Assembly (NCBI RefSeq): GCF_024294785.1
Contig: NZ_JANCLT010000006.1
Coordinates: 62,001-126,000, forward strand
DNA length: 64,000 nt
Reading direction: 5' to 3'
Source: Ectobacillus ponti
GTDB taxonomy: Bacteria > Bacillota > Bacilli > Bacillales > Bacillaceae_G
Position 1 is the stretch's first letter, and each line of letters begins with the position of its first letter. The translations under genes and the position numbers were made by a program. Under the pieces are notes generated by a model. The model was given only the letters and a program-made list of their open reading frames with translations, was not told the DNA's origin and ran no database searches. This document shows positions 18,553-27,060 of the stretch, in pieces.

Positions 18553-19407
18553 TTAGGCGTTCAAATCCCACATGCCGGATGCATGCTCGTTCGGCATATC
18601 AGGCAGCTCCGGTACTGGATATCCCTGCGGAGGCTCTGTAACCATGAGTTCGCCCCCGTTGCGGCTTGGTGTTGTGCCGCTGTAAATCTCGCCAATGCGG
18701 GTCGGGTCCAGGCGGAAGTTGAACTGCGTATTATGGAAGCCCATTTCCACATACTTGCGGCATTCCGGATATTTGTTCAAATCATAGTTTGGCACAGGGA
18801 ACAGCTTGCCCCATTGAACGCCCAGAGTTTCCAGCGCCTTCGCAAAGGCATTCTGGTGGGCATTGTCGCGCACCATCAGGAAGGCGATGGTTTCGCGGAG
18901 TGTTTTGTTGGAGCTCATTTCGTAAATACGGGACTTTTGCAGTACGCCGGTAGACTCCAGCATGACGTTGTTCAGCAGGTTCGCCACGAGATTGCCGTGG
19001 TCGTATACCCAAGAGCCGTTCCAAGGGTTGCCGCCGGCATCAACCGGCAGGGAAGCCTTCGCGCCGATAATATAATGGTGCGGATTGGCGTGTTTTACCA
19101 CATCATCAAGCGGTGCGCCATCGGCTGCCATATTCCCCGGCATTTCGCCGCCGGACTCATTCAGCAGCTGATTGATCGTTGTTTGGACCAATTCAACATG
19201 GCTCAGCTCCTCCAGGAAAACGCCGCGGATCAAGTCGCGGTATTGCTTGGCTTTTCCGCGGAAGTTGGCGCTTTGGAAGGAGAATTGCATCAGTGTGCGC
19301 ATTTCGCCGAACTGGCCGCCGAGCGCTTCCTGCAGTACCTTGGCTGCCGCCGGGTCCGGCTTGTCCGGTACAATTATGTTAATGAGCTCTTCTTTGTAAT
19401 AGTACAT
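18553..19407 (-). CDS. Manganese-containing catalase
   Basis: This 284-residue protein is a non-haem dimanganese catalase that disproportionates hydrogen peroxide. The four-helix bundle ligands are visible: Glu in GGQFGEM, Glu and His in EELSHVEL, Glu in NVMLESTG, and His in DNAHQNAF. The length fits the family. Bacillus homologues occur in spore coats or cytosol; the location is not determined here. The ATG follows an AGAGGGATAG site. It is monocistronic. No convincing PerR or SigB site was seen upstream. Confidence 0.96.
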   Translation of the reverse strand: MYYYKEELINIIVPDKPDPAAAKVLQEALGGQFGEMRTLMQFSFQSANFRGKAKQYRDLIRGVFLEELSHVELVQTTINQLLNESGGEMPGNMAADGAPLDDVVKHANPHHYIIGAKASLPVDAGGNPWNGSWVYDHGNLVANLLNNVMLESTGVLQKSRIYEMSSNKTLRETIAFLMVRDNAHQNAFAKALETLGVQWGKLFPVPNYDLNKYPECRKYVEMGFHNTQFNFRLDPTRIGEIYSGTTPSRNGGELMVTEPPQGYPVPELPDMPNEHASGMWDLNA

Positions 19408-19510
19408 AGGCTATCCCTCTTTTCTGATAATGATGGTATGGAATACCTCTTATAGTGTTCGCCTTTTCCTCCGATTCAAGCGTCGGGAATTCCTTACAAA
19501 ACCTTGTCCT

Positions 19511-19540
19511 TTGACAAGTGGATAGAAGTTCCTCTAGCAT
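19511..19540 (+). promoter_or_regulatory. Candidate sigma-A promoter of the GCHII-ribD-HAD operon
   Basis: TTGACA (19511-19516) is followed after 18 bp by TAGCAT. No FMN riboswitch signature is present between here and the start codon. Confidence 0.5.
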
Positions 19541-19608
19541 GATACATGAGATGATTATGCATGCTGATACTAACAGCATAAGCAGAAATGATGAAAAGGA
19601 GAGGTTTC

Positions 19609-20349
19609 ATGCTGACAGCAAATGCCATTGGCATATTAAAGGATAAAATACAGCTCATTCGCCCAAAGGAGGATCAGGCCATTTATTTGGTCGGCCCGGT
19701 CAAGCTGCCGGTTAATCTATACGGCGAAACAAAGATTTTTCAGTGGTACTGCTGGCTCGAATGCGGTGAAGTGACGGAGGATGTGGAGCGTATCGTGGAA
19801 AAGCTGTCCTCGGTCAACCTGGCTGAAATGCAGCAGTCCAGTGTGCTTGTCTACGGTGATTTCGAGAATGCGGAGGAAGCCATTATCCGTATGCACAGCA
19901 TCTGCCACACAGGTGATATTTTCGGCAGCAAGCGCTGCGACTGCGGCTATCAGCTGAAAAAGTCCATGCAGCTTATTACCGAGTTTGGCACAGGGGCGCT
20001 GTTCTATCTCGCCAACCATGAAGGGCGCGGCATCGGCTTGTTCAGCAAGGCGCTGGCCTATGTGCTGCAGGAGAATGGTCTGGATACAGTGGAGGCAAAT
20101 CTGGCGCTCGGCTTTGTCGATGATGCCCGTAATTATGACGATGCCATTGAAGTGCTCAAGGCGCTGCGCTCCAAGCCGGTAACGTTGATGACCAATAACC
20201 CGCGCAAGCTGGAGGCGCTGCAGCAGGCAGGCTTGAATGTGTCTGAACGCCAGCCGCTTTGGGGCGACGTGTCCGAGTTCAACGAGAAATATCTGCAGAC
20301 AAAAATCAAGCGCTCCGGCCACCTAAAGGGAGGCCATCCGGATGAATGA
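19609..20349 (+). CDS. GTP cyclohydrolase II (RibA-like, stand-alone)
   Basis: The enzyme converts GTP to 2,5-diamino-6-ribosylamino-pyrimidinone phosphate. The zinc cysteines are in HSICHTGDIFGSKRCDCG, the EGRGIGL catalytic loop is intact, and TNNPRK follows. Compared with the textbook HSECLTGD and QEGRGIGL, it reads HSICHTGD and HEGRGIGL, so it is a diverged copy. It lacks the DHBP synthase (RibB) domain found in many Bacillus RibBA proteins. I chose the ATG at 19609 because AAAGGAGAGG precedes it; a frame start at 19588 has no site. It overlaps ribD by 8 bp. Confidence 0.88.
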   Translation: MLTANAIGILKDKIQLIRPKEDQAIYLVGPVKLPVNLYGETKIFQWYCWLECGEVTEDVERIVEKLSSVNLAEMQQSSVLVYGDFENAEEAIIRMHSICHTGDIFGSKRCDCGYQLKKSMQLITEFGTGALFYLANHEGRGIGLFSKALAYVLQENGLDTVEANLALGFVDDARNYDDAIEVLKALRSKPVTLMTNNPRKLEALQQAGLNVSERQPLWGDVSEFNEKYLQTKIKRSGHLKGGHPDE

Positions 20350-21439
20350 GCATGAGCATTATATGCGCCTGGCGCTGGATAATGCCCGTGCGATGAAGGG
20401 ACAGACGGACCCGAACCCGCTGGTGGGGTCTGTTATTGTGAATGACAGCCGCATTGTCGGGTTTGGCGCACATATGAAAGCGGGGGAGCCGCATGCCGAG
20501 ATTCATGCGCTCCGTATGGCGGGCGAGAAGGCGCGGGGCGGCACAATCTATGTGACGCTGGAGCCGTGCTCGCATCATGGCCGGACCGGCCCATGCGCGG
20601 AGGCCATTGTGCAGGCAGGCTTGAAAAAGGTGGTTGTGGCAGCGTTGGACCCGAATCCCCTTGTAGCTGGACGCGGCATTGAAATCTTGCGCAACGCCGG
20701 CATTGAAGTGGAAACAGGCATTCTGGAGGAAGAGTCCCGCAGAATGAATGAGGTTTTCAATAAATATATTGTCTCGAAGCTGCCGTTTGTCACCCTGAAA
20801 TCTGCGGTAACCTTGGACGGCAAGATCGCGACAGCCTCCTCCGACAGCAAATGGATTACCTCCGAAGCCGCCCGCCGGGAAGTGCATGAAATGCGAAACG
20901 AAAACAGCGGCATTCTGGTCGGTGTCAGCACGGTGATTCACGATGATCCGGAGCTGACATCCCGCATTCCAAACGGGCGCAATCCCATCCGGATTATCCT
21001 GGACTCCACGCTGCGCATTCCCCTCGCAGCAAAGGTGGTAACAGACGGGCAGGCGCCAACCTGGGTTTTCACAACAGAGCGGCACGATACAGACAAGCGG
21101 CATGCGTTGGAGACGGCGGGTGTCAAGGTGTTTGTGACCAAGGGAGAGCAGCATGTAGATCTGCAGGAGGCAATGGAGATTCTGGGGCAGAGCTTTGTTT
21201 CCTCGGTCCTGCTGGAGGGCGGCGGTGAAATCAACGCCGCATTTCTGGAGCAAAGGCTGATTGATAAGCTCGTTTTGTATATTGCGCCCAAGGCCATCGG
21301 CGGCAAACTGGCGCCAAGCTTTTTGGAGGGCGTTGGCGCAGAGAAGATGAAGGATGCAATTGAGTTTACCGATGTATCAATGACGCAGGCCGGCAAAGAC
21401 TTCAAATTTACAGGATATCCTGTATACCGGGAGGCCTAA
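20342..21439 (+). CDS. ribD: Riboflavin biosynthesis deaminase/reductase RibD
   Basis: This 365-residue bifunctional enzyme has an N-terminal cytidine-deaminase-like zinc domain (HAE in GEPHAEIHAL, and PCSHHGRTGPC) and a C-terminal DHFR-like reductase domain (from about residue 145, with a Gly-rich LLEGGGEINAAFL motif). It catalyses the two steps after GTP cyclohydrolase II. It starts 8 bp before the GCHII stop and is followed one base later by a HAD phosphatase, giving three consecutive early riboflavin-pathway activities. Confidence 0.93.
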   Translation: MNEHEHYMRLALDNARAMKGQTDPNPLVGSVIVNDSRIVGFGAHMKAGEPHAEIHALRMAGEKARGGTIYVTLEPCSHHGRTGPCAEAIVQAGLKKVVVAALDPNPLVAGRGIEILRNAGIEVETGILEEESRRMNEVFNKYIVSKLPFVTLKSAVTLDGKIATASSDSKWITSEAARREVHEMRNENSGILVGVSTVIHDDPELTSRIPNGRNPIRIILDSTLRIPLAAKVVTDGQAPTWVFTTERHDTDKRHALETAGVKVFVTKGEQHVDLQEAMEILGQSFVSSVLLEGGGEINAAFLEQRLIDKLVLYIAPKAIGGKLAPSFLEGVGAEKMKDAIEFTDVSMTQAGKDFKFTGYPVYREA

Positions 21440-21440
21440 G

Positions 21441-22004
21441 ATGAAGCTTGGCTTTGATATTGATGATACCTTGATTAATCTGCGGGAGCATGCCTTTCAT
21501 TTGTACAATAGGAAGCTGAACCAAAATGTCGGCTTGGATGTGTTTCACGGGCTGAAAACATTGGAGATTCATGAGGCATTCGGTCTGACGAAGGAGGAAG
21601 GCGGCCGGATGTGGCGTGATTCCATGGAAGAGGTGTACTTTACCGACTGTCCCCCGTTTCCGTATGCGGTCGAAGTGCTGCGGGAGCTGGAGGAGCAGGG
21701 GCATGAAATCTATTACATCACTGCGCGCCCGAAGGAACATGGCGAACGGACCAAGCAGTGGATGAAGGATAACGGCTTTCCTGTTCGTGATGACCGGTTC
21801 TATTACGGCATGAAGGATGAAGAGAAGCTGCAGATTATCGGGCAGCTTGGGCTCGATTATTACTTTGATGATAAGCCGCGGGTGCTGGAAACATTGATGG
21901 ATCAGCAGCTGAAGGTGTACGCCAAAAGCAATTCCTACAATCAGCACCTACATATTCCGCGCATCACCTGCTGGTCGGAGCTGAAGGGAATCTTGGAAGG
22001 GTAG
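21441..22004 (+). CDS. HAD-superfamily phosphatase (5'-nucleotidase-like)
   Basis: This 187-residue protein has the HAD motif I FDIDDTL near the N-terminus, motif II ITARPKE and motif IV YYFDDKPRV. It resembles NT5C/YorS-like 5'(3')-deoxyribonucleotidases. It begins one base after ribD, so it is co-translated with it. By position it is a good candidate for dephosphorylating the RibD product, the step that has no dedicated enzyme in most genomes; this is inference. Confidence 0.85.
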   Translation: MKLGFDIDDTLINLREHAFHLYNRKLNQNVGLDVFHGLKTLEIHEAFGLTKEEGGRMWRDSMEEVYFTDCPPFPYAVEVLRELEEQGHEIYYITARPKEHGERTKQWMKDNGFPVRDDRFYYGMKDEEKLQIIGQLGLDYYFDDKPRVLETLMDQQLKVYAKSNSYNQHLHIPRITCWSELKGILEG

Positions 22005-22006
22005 AG

Positions 22007-22034
22007 AAAAAGGGAGGCGGCTGCCTCCCTTTTT
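22007..22034. terminator. Bidirectional terminator
   Basis: AAAGGGAGGC/GCCTCCCTTT stem flanked by A and T runs, between the convergent HAD and lactonase genes. Confidence 0.9.
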
Positions 22035-22035
22035 C

Positions 22036-23082
22036 TTATACATGCAGGAATTTCACGCAAACCGGGTCTGGCACCTGCACATCAGACTGCAGCAGACGGA
22101 GCTTTCCTGTTTCAGCATCACGCGCGAATAAAACGAGGTTGCTGGACTCTTGGTTCGCCGCAATGACAAATTGCTCCGTAGGGTCCAACACGAAATCACG
22201 CGGCCAGTGGCCTTCTGTGGATACATGCTCCACGAATGTCAGTTCACCAGAGTCCTGATTCACGCTGAAGACTGCAATGCTGTCATGTCCGCGGTTGCCG
22301 GCATAGACGAAGCGGCCGTCGGCAGAGATGTGGATGGCGCTTCCTTGGTTGTTGGCTGTAAAATCAGCCGGCAGTGTGGAAACGTACTGCTTCTCCGTGA
22401 AGCTGCCATCAGCCGGATTGTAGGAAACAGCGATTACGGTAGAGCCGAACTCTGTCATGATATATGCATATGTGCCGTTTGGATGGAAGACGATATGTCT
22501 TGGGCCGCTTCCCGGCTTCACAGAGAATCGGCTCGCCTCTGTGAGGTTGCCGTTATAGGAGCGGTACGAGAAAACAGTATCTGTGCCAAGGTCAACCGCG
22601 ACCACATACTGCCCGTCCGGCGTGAATCCGGCATAGTGGGCATGCGGCTTTTCCTGGCGCGGGTCCGGTCCGGAGCCGGCGTGCTCCATCACAGAAACAG
22701 CGGGGCTTACAGAGCCATCCTCCTGGACAAGATAAGATTCAATAGTGCCCTTATGATAGTTGGCCGTCACCACCGTTGTGTTTTCCTTGTCAGTGCTGAT
22801 ATGGCAAGGCGGGGAACCGGCTGAGGTTTGTGTGTTCAGCGCTGTCAGCGTGCCATCCTGCAATGTGTAGGAGGACACGCCGCCTTCGTCTCCCTGCTTG
22901 ACAACTGCATACACATAGCGGTTGTCAGAGCTGATGGTCAGGTATGTAGGATTGTCCAGCTTCGCGGCTGTCTGCACATGGCCGATTTTGCCGGCGGCGG
23001 TGTCGAGGGTGAAGGAGTAGATGCCTTCACTGTCACCTTTTGTGTAGGTACCGATGTAGCCGTGGAAAAGGTTCTGCGTCAT
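22036..23082 (-). CDS. Lactonase family beta-propeller (6-phosphogluconolactonase-like)
   Basis: The protein is a seven-bladed propeller of the lactonase family (YkgB/Pgl type), with repeated blades ending in motifs such as ISSDNRYVYAV, FTPDGQYVVAVDLG and ISADGRFVYAGNRG. It probably hydrolyses 6-phosphogluconolactone or related sugar lactones in the cytoplasm. The reading frame is open 11 codons further upstream, but the ATG at 23082 is preceded by AAAGGAGC, giving 348 residues. Monocistronic. Confidence 0.9.
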   Translation of the reverse strand: MTQNLFHGYIGTYTKGDSEGIYSFTLDTAAGKIGHVQTAAKLDNPTYLTISSDNRYVYAVVKQGDEGGVSSYTLQDGTLTALNTQTSAGSPPCHISTDKENTTVVTANYHKGTIESYLVQEDGSVSPAVSVMEHAGSGPDPRQEKPHAHYAGFTPDGQYVVAVDLGTDTVFSYRSYNGNLTEASRFSVKPGSGPRHIVFHPNGTYAYIMTEFGSTVIAVSYNPADGSFTEKQYVSTLPADFTANNQGSAIHISADGRFVYAGNRGHDSIAVFSVNQDSGELTFVEHVSTEGHWPRDFVLDPTEQFVIAANQESSNLVLFARDAETGKLRLLQSDVQVPDPVCVKFLHV

Positions 23083-23254
23083 AGGTAGATGCTCCTTTTG
23101 TGAAAATGTTCTCATGTTCCATTATAGCCTAATATTCCCCATAGAAAATGCATGTTTCTGCAATTCTATATCAGATTGACAGATATAATTCGAGAAAGTA
23201 TAATAGCTTACATAAAGTAATTAACTTATTTATTTTTTAAAAGGAGAGAAGCAG

Positions 23255-24106
23255 ATGAAATTTCATCAGTATCCACATGCATTTGTCAGTCATGCTCGTC
23301 TTAATGTGCAAAATCTGCAGCGTTCCCTTCGGTTTTATCAGGAAGTCATCGGATTGCGCATCTTGGAGCAGTCCAATCATGAAGCATCTTTAACTGCAGA
23401 TGGAAAAACAGCGCTTCTTACCCTGGAACAGCCGGCGGATGTGCTGCCAAAGCAGCCGCGCGCAACAGGGCTGTACCACTTTGCTCTGCTGCTGCCGAAC
23501 CGTGCTGAGCTTGGAAAGGCACTTCGCCATTTGCTTCATACGGGTTGGCCGCTGCAGGGCGCATCCGATCATCATGTGAGCGAGGCCATTTATCTTGGGG
23601 ATCCGGATGGAAACGGAATTGAGATCTATGTCGACCGCCCTGCGGAAGCTTGGAAATGGGAAGGCGACCATGTCTTTATGACAACAGTGGGCATGGACGC
23701 AGAAGGTGTGCTGGCAGAAGCTGATGAGTCGCCATGGGAAGGGCTGCCTGCAAGCACCATTATGGGGCATATTCATCTTCATGTATCTGACCTGCAAGAA
23801 GCGGAACAGTTCTATACAAAGGGTCTTGGCATGGATGTCGTTCTGCATTATGGCAGCCAGGCGCTCTTTGTTTCCTACGGGCGTTACCACCACCATATCG
23901 GCCTCAACACGTGGAATGGAGTTGGGGCGCCTGCGCCGGCCCGGAACAGTGCGGGGCTGCAATGGTATACACTTGTGCTTCCGAGTGAGGAAATGAGAAA
24001 GCAGGTTGTCCGGCAGCTGCAGGCCATTGGTTCCCCGGTAACCGAGGAGAACGGCCGCTTCTTTACAGAGGACCCGGCCGGGAACCGTATTTTGCTGCAT
24101 GTATAG
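23255..24106 (+). CDS. VOC-family dioxygenase (CatE-like)
   Basis: This 283-residue protein has two vicinal-oxygen-chelate domains (about residues 8-130 and 165-283). Metal-ligand candidates are His in SHARLNV, His in GLYHFAL, Glu in GIEIYVD, His in MGHIHLHV and Glu/His in the C-terminal half. It resembles Bacillus CatE (catechol 2,3-dioxygenase or quinone-handling enzyme). The ATG follows AAAAGGAGAG. Substrate identity is inferred from similarity only. Confidence 0.87.
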   Translation: MKFHQYPHAFVSHARLNVQNLQRSLRFYQEVIGLRILEQSNHEASLTADGKTALLTLEQPADVLPKQPRATGLYHFALLLPNRAELGKALRHLLHTGWPLQGASDHHVSEAIYLGDPDGNGIEIYVDRPAEAWKWEGDHVFMTTVGMDAEGVLAEADESPWEGLPASTIMGHIHLHVSDLQEAEQFYTKGLGMDVVLHYGSQALFVSYGRYHHHIGLNTWNGVGAPAPARNSAGLQWYTLVLPSEEMRKQVVRQLQAIGSPVTEENGRFFTEDPAGNRILLHV

Positions 24107-24113
24107 GATTGCG

Positions 24114-24146
24114 GAGGATGCCTGATTTGGGCATCCTCATTTTTTA
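24114..24146 (+). terminator. Terminator of the catE-like gene
   Basis: Stem GAGGATGCC/GGCATCCTC with loop TGATTTG and a following T-run. Confidence 0.92.
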
Positions 24147-24244
24147 GGGGGAGAAAGTCAGGAAAATGAAGCGAAACCTGGCAGTAAAAGCTATAATAGA
24201 GATGTAAAAGGATATGATGATGTGATGAGAGGACAGGGGATTGC

Positions 24245-25132
24245 ATGGAGAAGTATATTGCCTTTGATATCGGGGGAACAAAGGTGAAGCATGGACTGGT
24301 ATTGGCCGATGGCACCATTATACATAAAGGAAGCTACCGGACTGACTGTGACAGTCTGGAGATATTTCTGGCTGATATGCTCAGGGTTATAGAGGAATAT
24401 GGCCAGGAGGAGGCAGCGGGGATTGCGATCAGCATGCCTGGTTTTATTAATGTGGACACGGGCTATGCAGAGTGGGCCGGAGCAGTAGCTGCTTTGCAAG
24501 GCCAGAATTTGAAGCAATTGCTCGTAGAACGGACTTCCTTGCGGGTTGAGATTGAAAATGACGGAAACTGTGCCGCTTTGGCTGAGAAATTGAATGGAAA
24601 TGCAGTGGAGTGCCGGAATTTCATCTGCCTGACCATCGGCACAGGGATTGGCGGGGGCATCTTCGTCAATGACCAAATCGTGCATGGCCACCGCTTCCGG
24701 GGCGGCGAATTTGGTTTTATGTTTACCCAAGCAAGTGACACAAATAAAGACAGCATGCATGACAATGCTTCTACTGCTGCTTTGATCAAGAAATATAAGG
24801 AATATAAAGGAATTGAAACTCCGGTAGAAGGTGCGGATGTGTTCGCAGAGGCCTACCGTGACGAAGAGGTAAAGCGTATTCTCGATCAATGGTACAGCAG
24901 CCTGAGCTACGGGATTTACAATCTGGCGGCAACGCTGAACCCGCAGAAGATTTTAATCGGCGGCGGCGTCAGCGCAAGGGAGGAAATTGCAGCGGAGCTT
25001 ACCACAAAATTGGAAGCGCTGCCATATTGGGAGATGCTGCAGGTGCCGCTGCAGGTCTGCAAGCATCGGAATGATGCCGGGCTTCTGGGGGCGGTTTGCC
25101 ATTTCCAGCGCACAAGCACGCAGGATAATTGA
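24245..25132 (+). CDS. ROK-family sugar kinase
   Basis: This 295-residue protein has the N-terminal phosphate loop FDIGGTKVKHGLV, the catalytic ENDGNCAALAE motif and GTGIGGGIF. The usual ROK zinc motif (CxCGxxGC) is absent, as in the BglK-like subset of beta-glucoside or N-acetylmannosamine kinases. It is followed 79 bp later by a FadR-type regulator on the same strand. The sugar is not known. Confidence 0.9.
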   Translation: MEKYIAFDIGGTKVKHGLVLADGTIIHKGSYRTDCDSLEIFLADMLRVIEEYGQEEAAGIAISMPGFINVDTGYAEWAGAVAALQGQNLKQLLVERTSLRVEIENDGNCAALAEKLNGNAVECRNFICLTIGTGIGGGIFVNDQIVHGHRFRGGEFGFMFTQASDTNKDSMHDNASTAALIKKYKEYKGIETPVEGADVFAEAYRDEEVKRILDQWYSSLSYGIYNLAATLNPQKILIGGGVSAREEIAAELTTKLEALPYWEMLQVPLQVCKHRNDAGLLGAVCHFQRTSTQDN

Positions 25133-25211
25133 AGTATGCCGGTTATAAATGAGTACGCTTTTTCACAATTATCACGTATACTATGATTCGGACAAAAGTG
25201 GAGGGGTGTCA

Positions 25212-25919
25212 TTGGAGTATTCATCAATTCAGACAAAGAAGATTTATGAGCAGATTTTTGATATTATTCATCAACGGATACAGGAAGGTTCTCTGAAGCC
25301 TGGGGACAAGCTTCCGTCCTCCTGGCAGCTTGCGGAACAGTTCCAGGTCGGGCGTTCGGCGGTCCGCGAGGCGCTCAGCGCGCTGCGGGCCAGAGGCTTG
25401 ATTGAGGTTCGCCAGGGCGAAGGAACCTTTGTCAAGGCTCCGGAACCGGCAGCCGCAGCCATGCCGCTGCATCAGATGCTCCTAATGAAGCATCAGGACC
25501 TGATGGACTTGCTGGAAGTGCGCAAAGTGCTGGAGGTAGGTGTAGTAAGAGGGGCTGCCCTGCGGCGGACGGACGCAGACTTGGCAGTGATGAAAGCATG
25601 GCTGGACGAGGGACAACAGCACCTTGGCGACGAAAAAGCCAGTGAATGGGCTGACCTGCAGTTTCATATGGCTATGGCGAAGGCCGCCCACAACAACACC
25701 CTGCTGGAGTTGATGAACCGGGTGCTTGAGGCGGTCCATGAAACACGGCGCGTCGCTTTACACGGAGAACGGGCAACTGCGGAAGATTTGGTGCAGCAGC
25801 ATCAGGATATCTTTGCGGCCATTGCCCGCCAGGATGTGCAAGGGGCAGAAGAAGCGCTGCTGCGGCATCTGGAAGGAGTCAAGCGCGTGCTGGACCATTT
25901 TTCGAAAGAGCTGTCGTAA
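25212..25919 (+). CDS. GntR/FadR-family transcriptional regulator
   Basis: The N-terminal winged helix (KIYEQIFDIIHQRIQEGSLKPGDKLPSSWQLAEQFQVGRSAVREAL, about residues 8-55) and the C-terminal FCD helical domain define the FadR subfamily. Such regulators sense carboxylates or sugar acids. I use TTG 25212, preceded by GTGGAGGGG, giving 235 residues; an ATG at 25149 would add an atypical N-terminal tail. Targets are unknown; the ROK kinase upstream is a candidate. Confidence 0.88.
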   Translation: MEYSSIQTKKIYEQIFDIIHQRIQEGSLKPGDKLPSSWQLAEQFQVGRSAVREALSALRARGLIEVRQGEGTFVKAPEPAAAAMPLHQMLLMKHQDLMDLLEVRKVLEVGVVRGAALRRTDADLAVMKAWLDEGQQHLGDEKASEWADLQFHMAMAKAAHNNTLLELMNRVLEAVHETRRVALHGERATAEDLVQQHQDIFAAIARQDVQGAEEALLRHLEGVKRVLDHFSKELS

Positions 25920-25932
25920 GAGACAGCTCTTT
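25905..25932 (+). terminator. Terminator of the fadR-like gene
   Basis: AAAGAGCTGTC/GACAGCTCTTT stem overlapping the stop codon, followed by CC, so the T-tract is within the stem. Confidence 0.75.
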
Positions 25933-25934
25933 CC

Positions 25935-26340
25935 TGGCATGAAAGAGAAGAACGTTCCTGTCCCAAGGCGATGCCGTACCTTCGAAGCCTATAGGGAAGG
26001 GCTTTATAATATGCGAGAGAGAAGCATTATAAAGCGTGCCCAGGAAGAAACATCTGAACCGGCAATAGTTCAAGCTAAGGGAAAGTTCTGCAGGCTTCAC
26101 AAAGCTTTCTGCTTTTTTTATATGCTCCGGAAGGAAACCGAACGCACACGGGGAATCATACAGATAGATTTGCACAATGAATTTGCTCTTTCAGCTTCTG
26201 CAGCCGGCTTCGTGCTGAAACCATTCAAGCACAACAAACTGACGCTTCATACGTATGCCTCCTTATATTCATGCCGGCTCTGGGCGGATTACTTTCCGCT
26301 GCCGTTTCTATAGCATGAAGAGATGTTACTTTCATTTGAT
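25935..26340. other. Gene-poor stretch with inverted repeats
   Basis: About 400 bp without a convincing gene: the open frames here lack ribosome sites and recognisable sequence. It holds a perfect 10-bp inverted repeat GCTTTATAAT/ATTATAAAGC (26001-26010 and 26026-26035) and a weak GCAG...CTGC stem followed by seven T residues near 26088-26120. It could be a decayed gene or an unannotated RNA; nothing more can be supported. Confidence 0.5.
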
Positions 26341-26363
26341 TTGAAAATGATTCTCATTTTTAA
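26341..26363 (+). promoter_or_regulatory. Fur box before the flavin reductase gene
   Basis: The sequence TTGAAAATGATTCTCATTTT forms an inverted repeat (TGAAAATGA/TCATTTTTA, one mismatch) and matches the Fur consensus (GATAATGATAATCATTATC) well. It lies 30 bp before the start codon, so iron-dependent repression is likely. Confidence 0.8.
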
Positions 26364-26391
26364 ATGAGGAGCTTGAAAGGAAGGAACTTAA

Positions 26392-27003
26392 GTGAGAGAA
26401 ATAAACCCAAACGAGCTGTCAGAACGTGAAAACTATAAGCTGCTGATTGGCAGCATTATCCCGCGGCCGGTGGCCTTGGTGACCACCCTCTCTGAGGAGG
26501 GTGTGTTAAATGCGGCGCCGTTCAGCTATTTCAGCATTGTTGCATCCAACCCGCCGCTGATTTCGGTGTCAGTGCAGCGGAAGGGGAAAGAGATGAAGGA
26601 TACAGCCCGCAATGCGATAGCAAAAGGAGAATTTGTCGTCCATATCGGGGATGAAGCATATGTGGAAGCATTAAATAAGACAAGTGCGAGCCTGCCTGGT
26701 GATGAAAGTGAAGTTGACTTTGCAGGATTGACTCCTGTGCCGAGCAAGGAAATTGCGGTGCCCGGCCTTGGAGAAGCTGGCATCAGAATGGAATGTGTGC
26801 TCGAACAGGCAATCCAGCTCGGCGGGAACGGGGAGAGTCCGGCCTGTGACCTGCTGATTGGCCGTGTGGTGCAATATCATGTCCGGGAAGATTTGTATGA
26901 GAACGGGCGCATTGATGCGGCTGCGCTGCGCCCGATTGGCCGTTTGGCAGGCAATACGTTTGTAAAGCTGGGAGAAACCTTTGATTTGCAGCGTCCGCTG
27001 TGA
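26392..27003 (+). CDS. Flavin reductase family protein (FMN-binding), probably Fur-regulated
   Basis: This 203-residue protein is of the flavin reductase-like/DIM6-NTAB split-barrel family, with the flavin-binding features IPRPVALVTTLSEEGVLNAAPFSYFS and PPLISVSVQRKG. It starts at GTG 26392 after GGAAAGGAAGG. A Fur box overlaps its promoter region, which is unusual for this family and suggests a role in iron assimilation, for example reducing ferric siderophores through reduced flavin (inference). Confidence 0.88.
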   Translation: MREINPNELSERENYKLLIGSIIPRPVALVTTLSEEGVLNAAPFSYFSIVASNPPLISVSVQRKGKEMKDTARNAIAKGEFVVHIGDEAYVEALNKTSASLPGDESEVDFAGLTPVPSKEIAVPGLGEAGIRMECVLEQAIQLGGNGESPACDLLIGRVVQYHVREDLYENGRIDAAALRPIGRLAGNTFVKLGETFDLQRPL

Positions 27004-27018
27004 CGCAAGGAAGCTTCA

Positions 27019-27060
27019 GGGATATCCGGCAAGCTGGTTACAGCTTCGTCCGGATGTCCC
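27019..27060. terminator. Long inverted repeat at the convergent 3' ends
   Basis: GGGATATCCGG pairs with CCGGATGTCCC (one mismatch) and an inner AAGCTG/CAGCTT pair closes the stem. It spans the kynA 3' end and has no T-run, so it may be a processing or weak termination structure. Confidence 0.5.

Noticed and set aside
18502-19455. A 317-codon plus-strand frame over the manganese catalase gene
   Set aside because: The catalase on the minus strand has all metal ligands; the opposite frame has no family features or start site.
19408-19500. PerR or SigB control site before the manganese catalase gene
   Set aside because: Only partial matches (TGATAATGATGG) were found; no full PerR box or SigB -35/-10 pair.
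19430-19609. FMN riboswitch before the GCHII gene
   Set aside because: None of the conserved RFN blocks is present.
20306-21253. Minus-strand frame over ribD
   Set aside because: It is the antisense shadow of a confident RibD.
25726-26313. A 195-codon frame overlapping the end of the FadR-type gene
   Set aside because: It begins inside a confident gene in another frame, crosses its terminator and has no recognisable domain.
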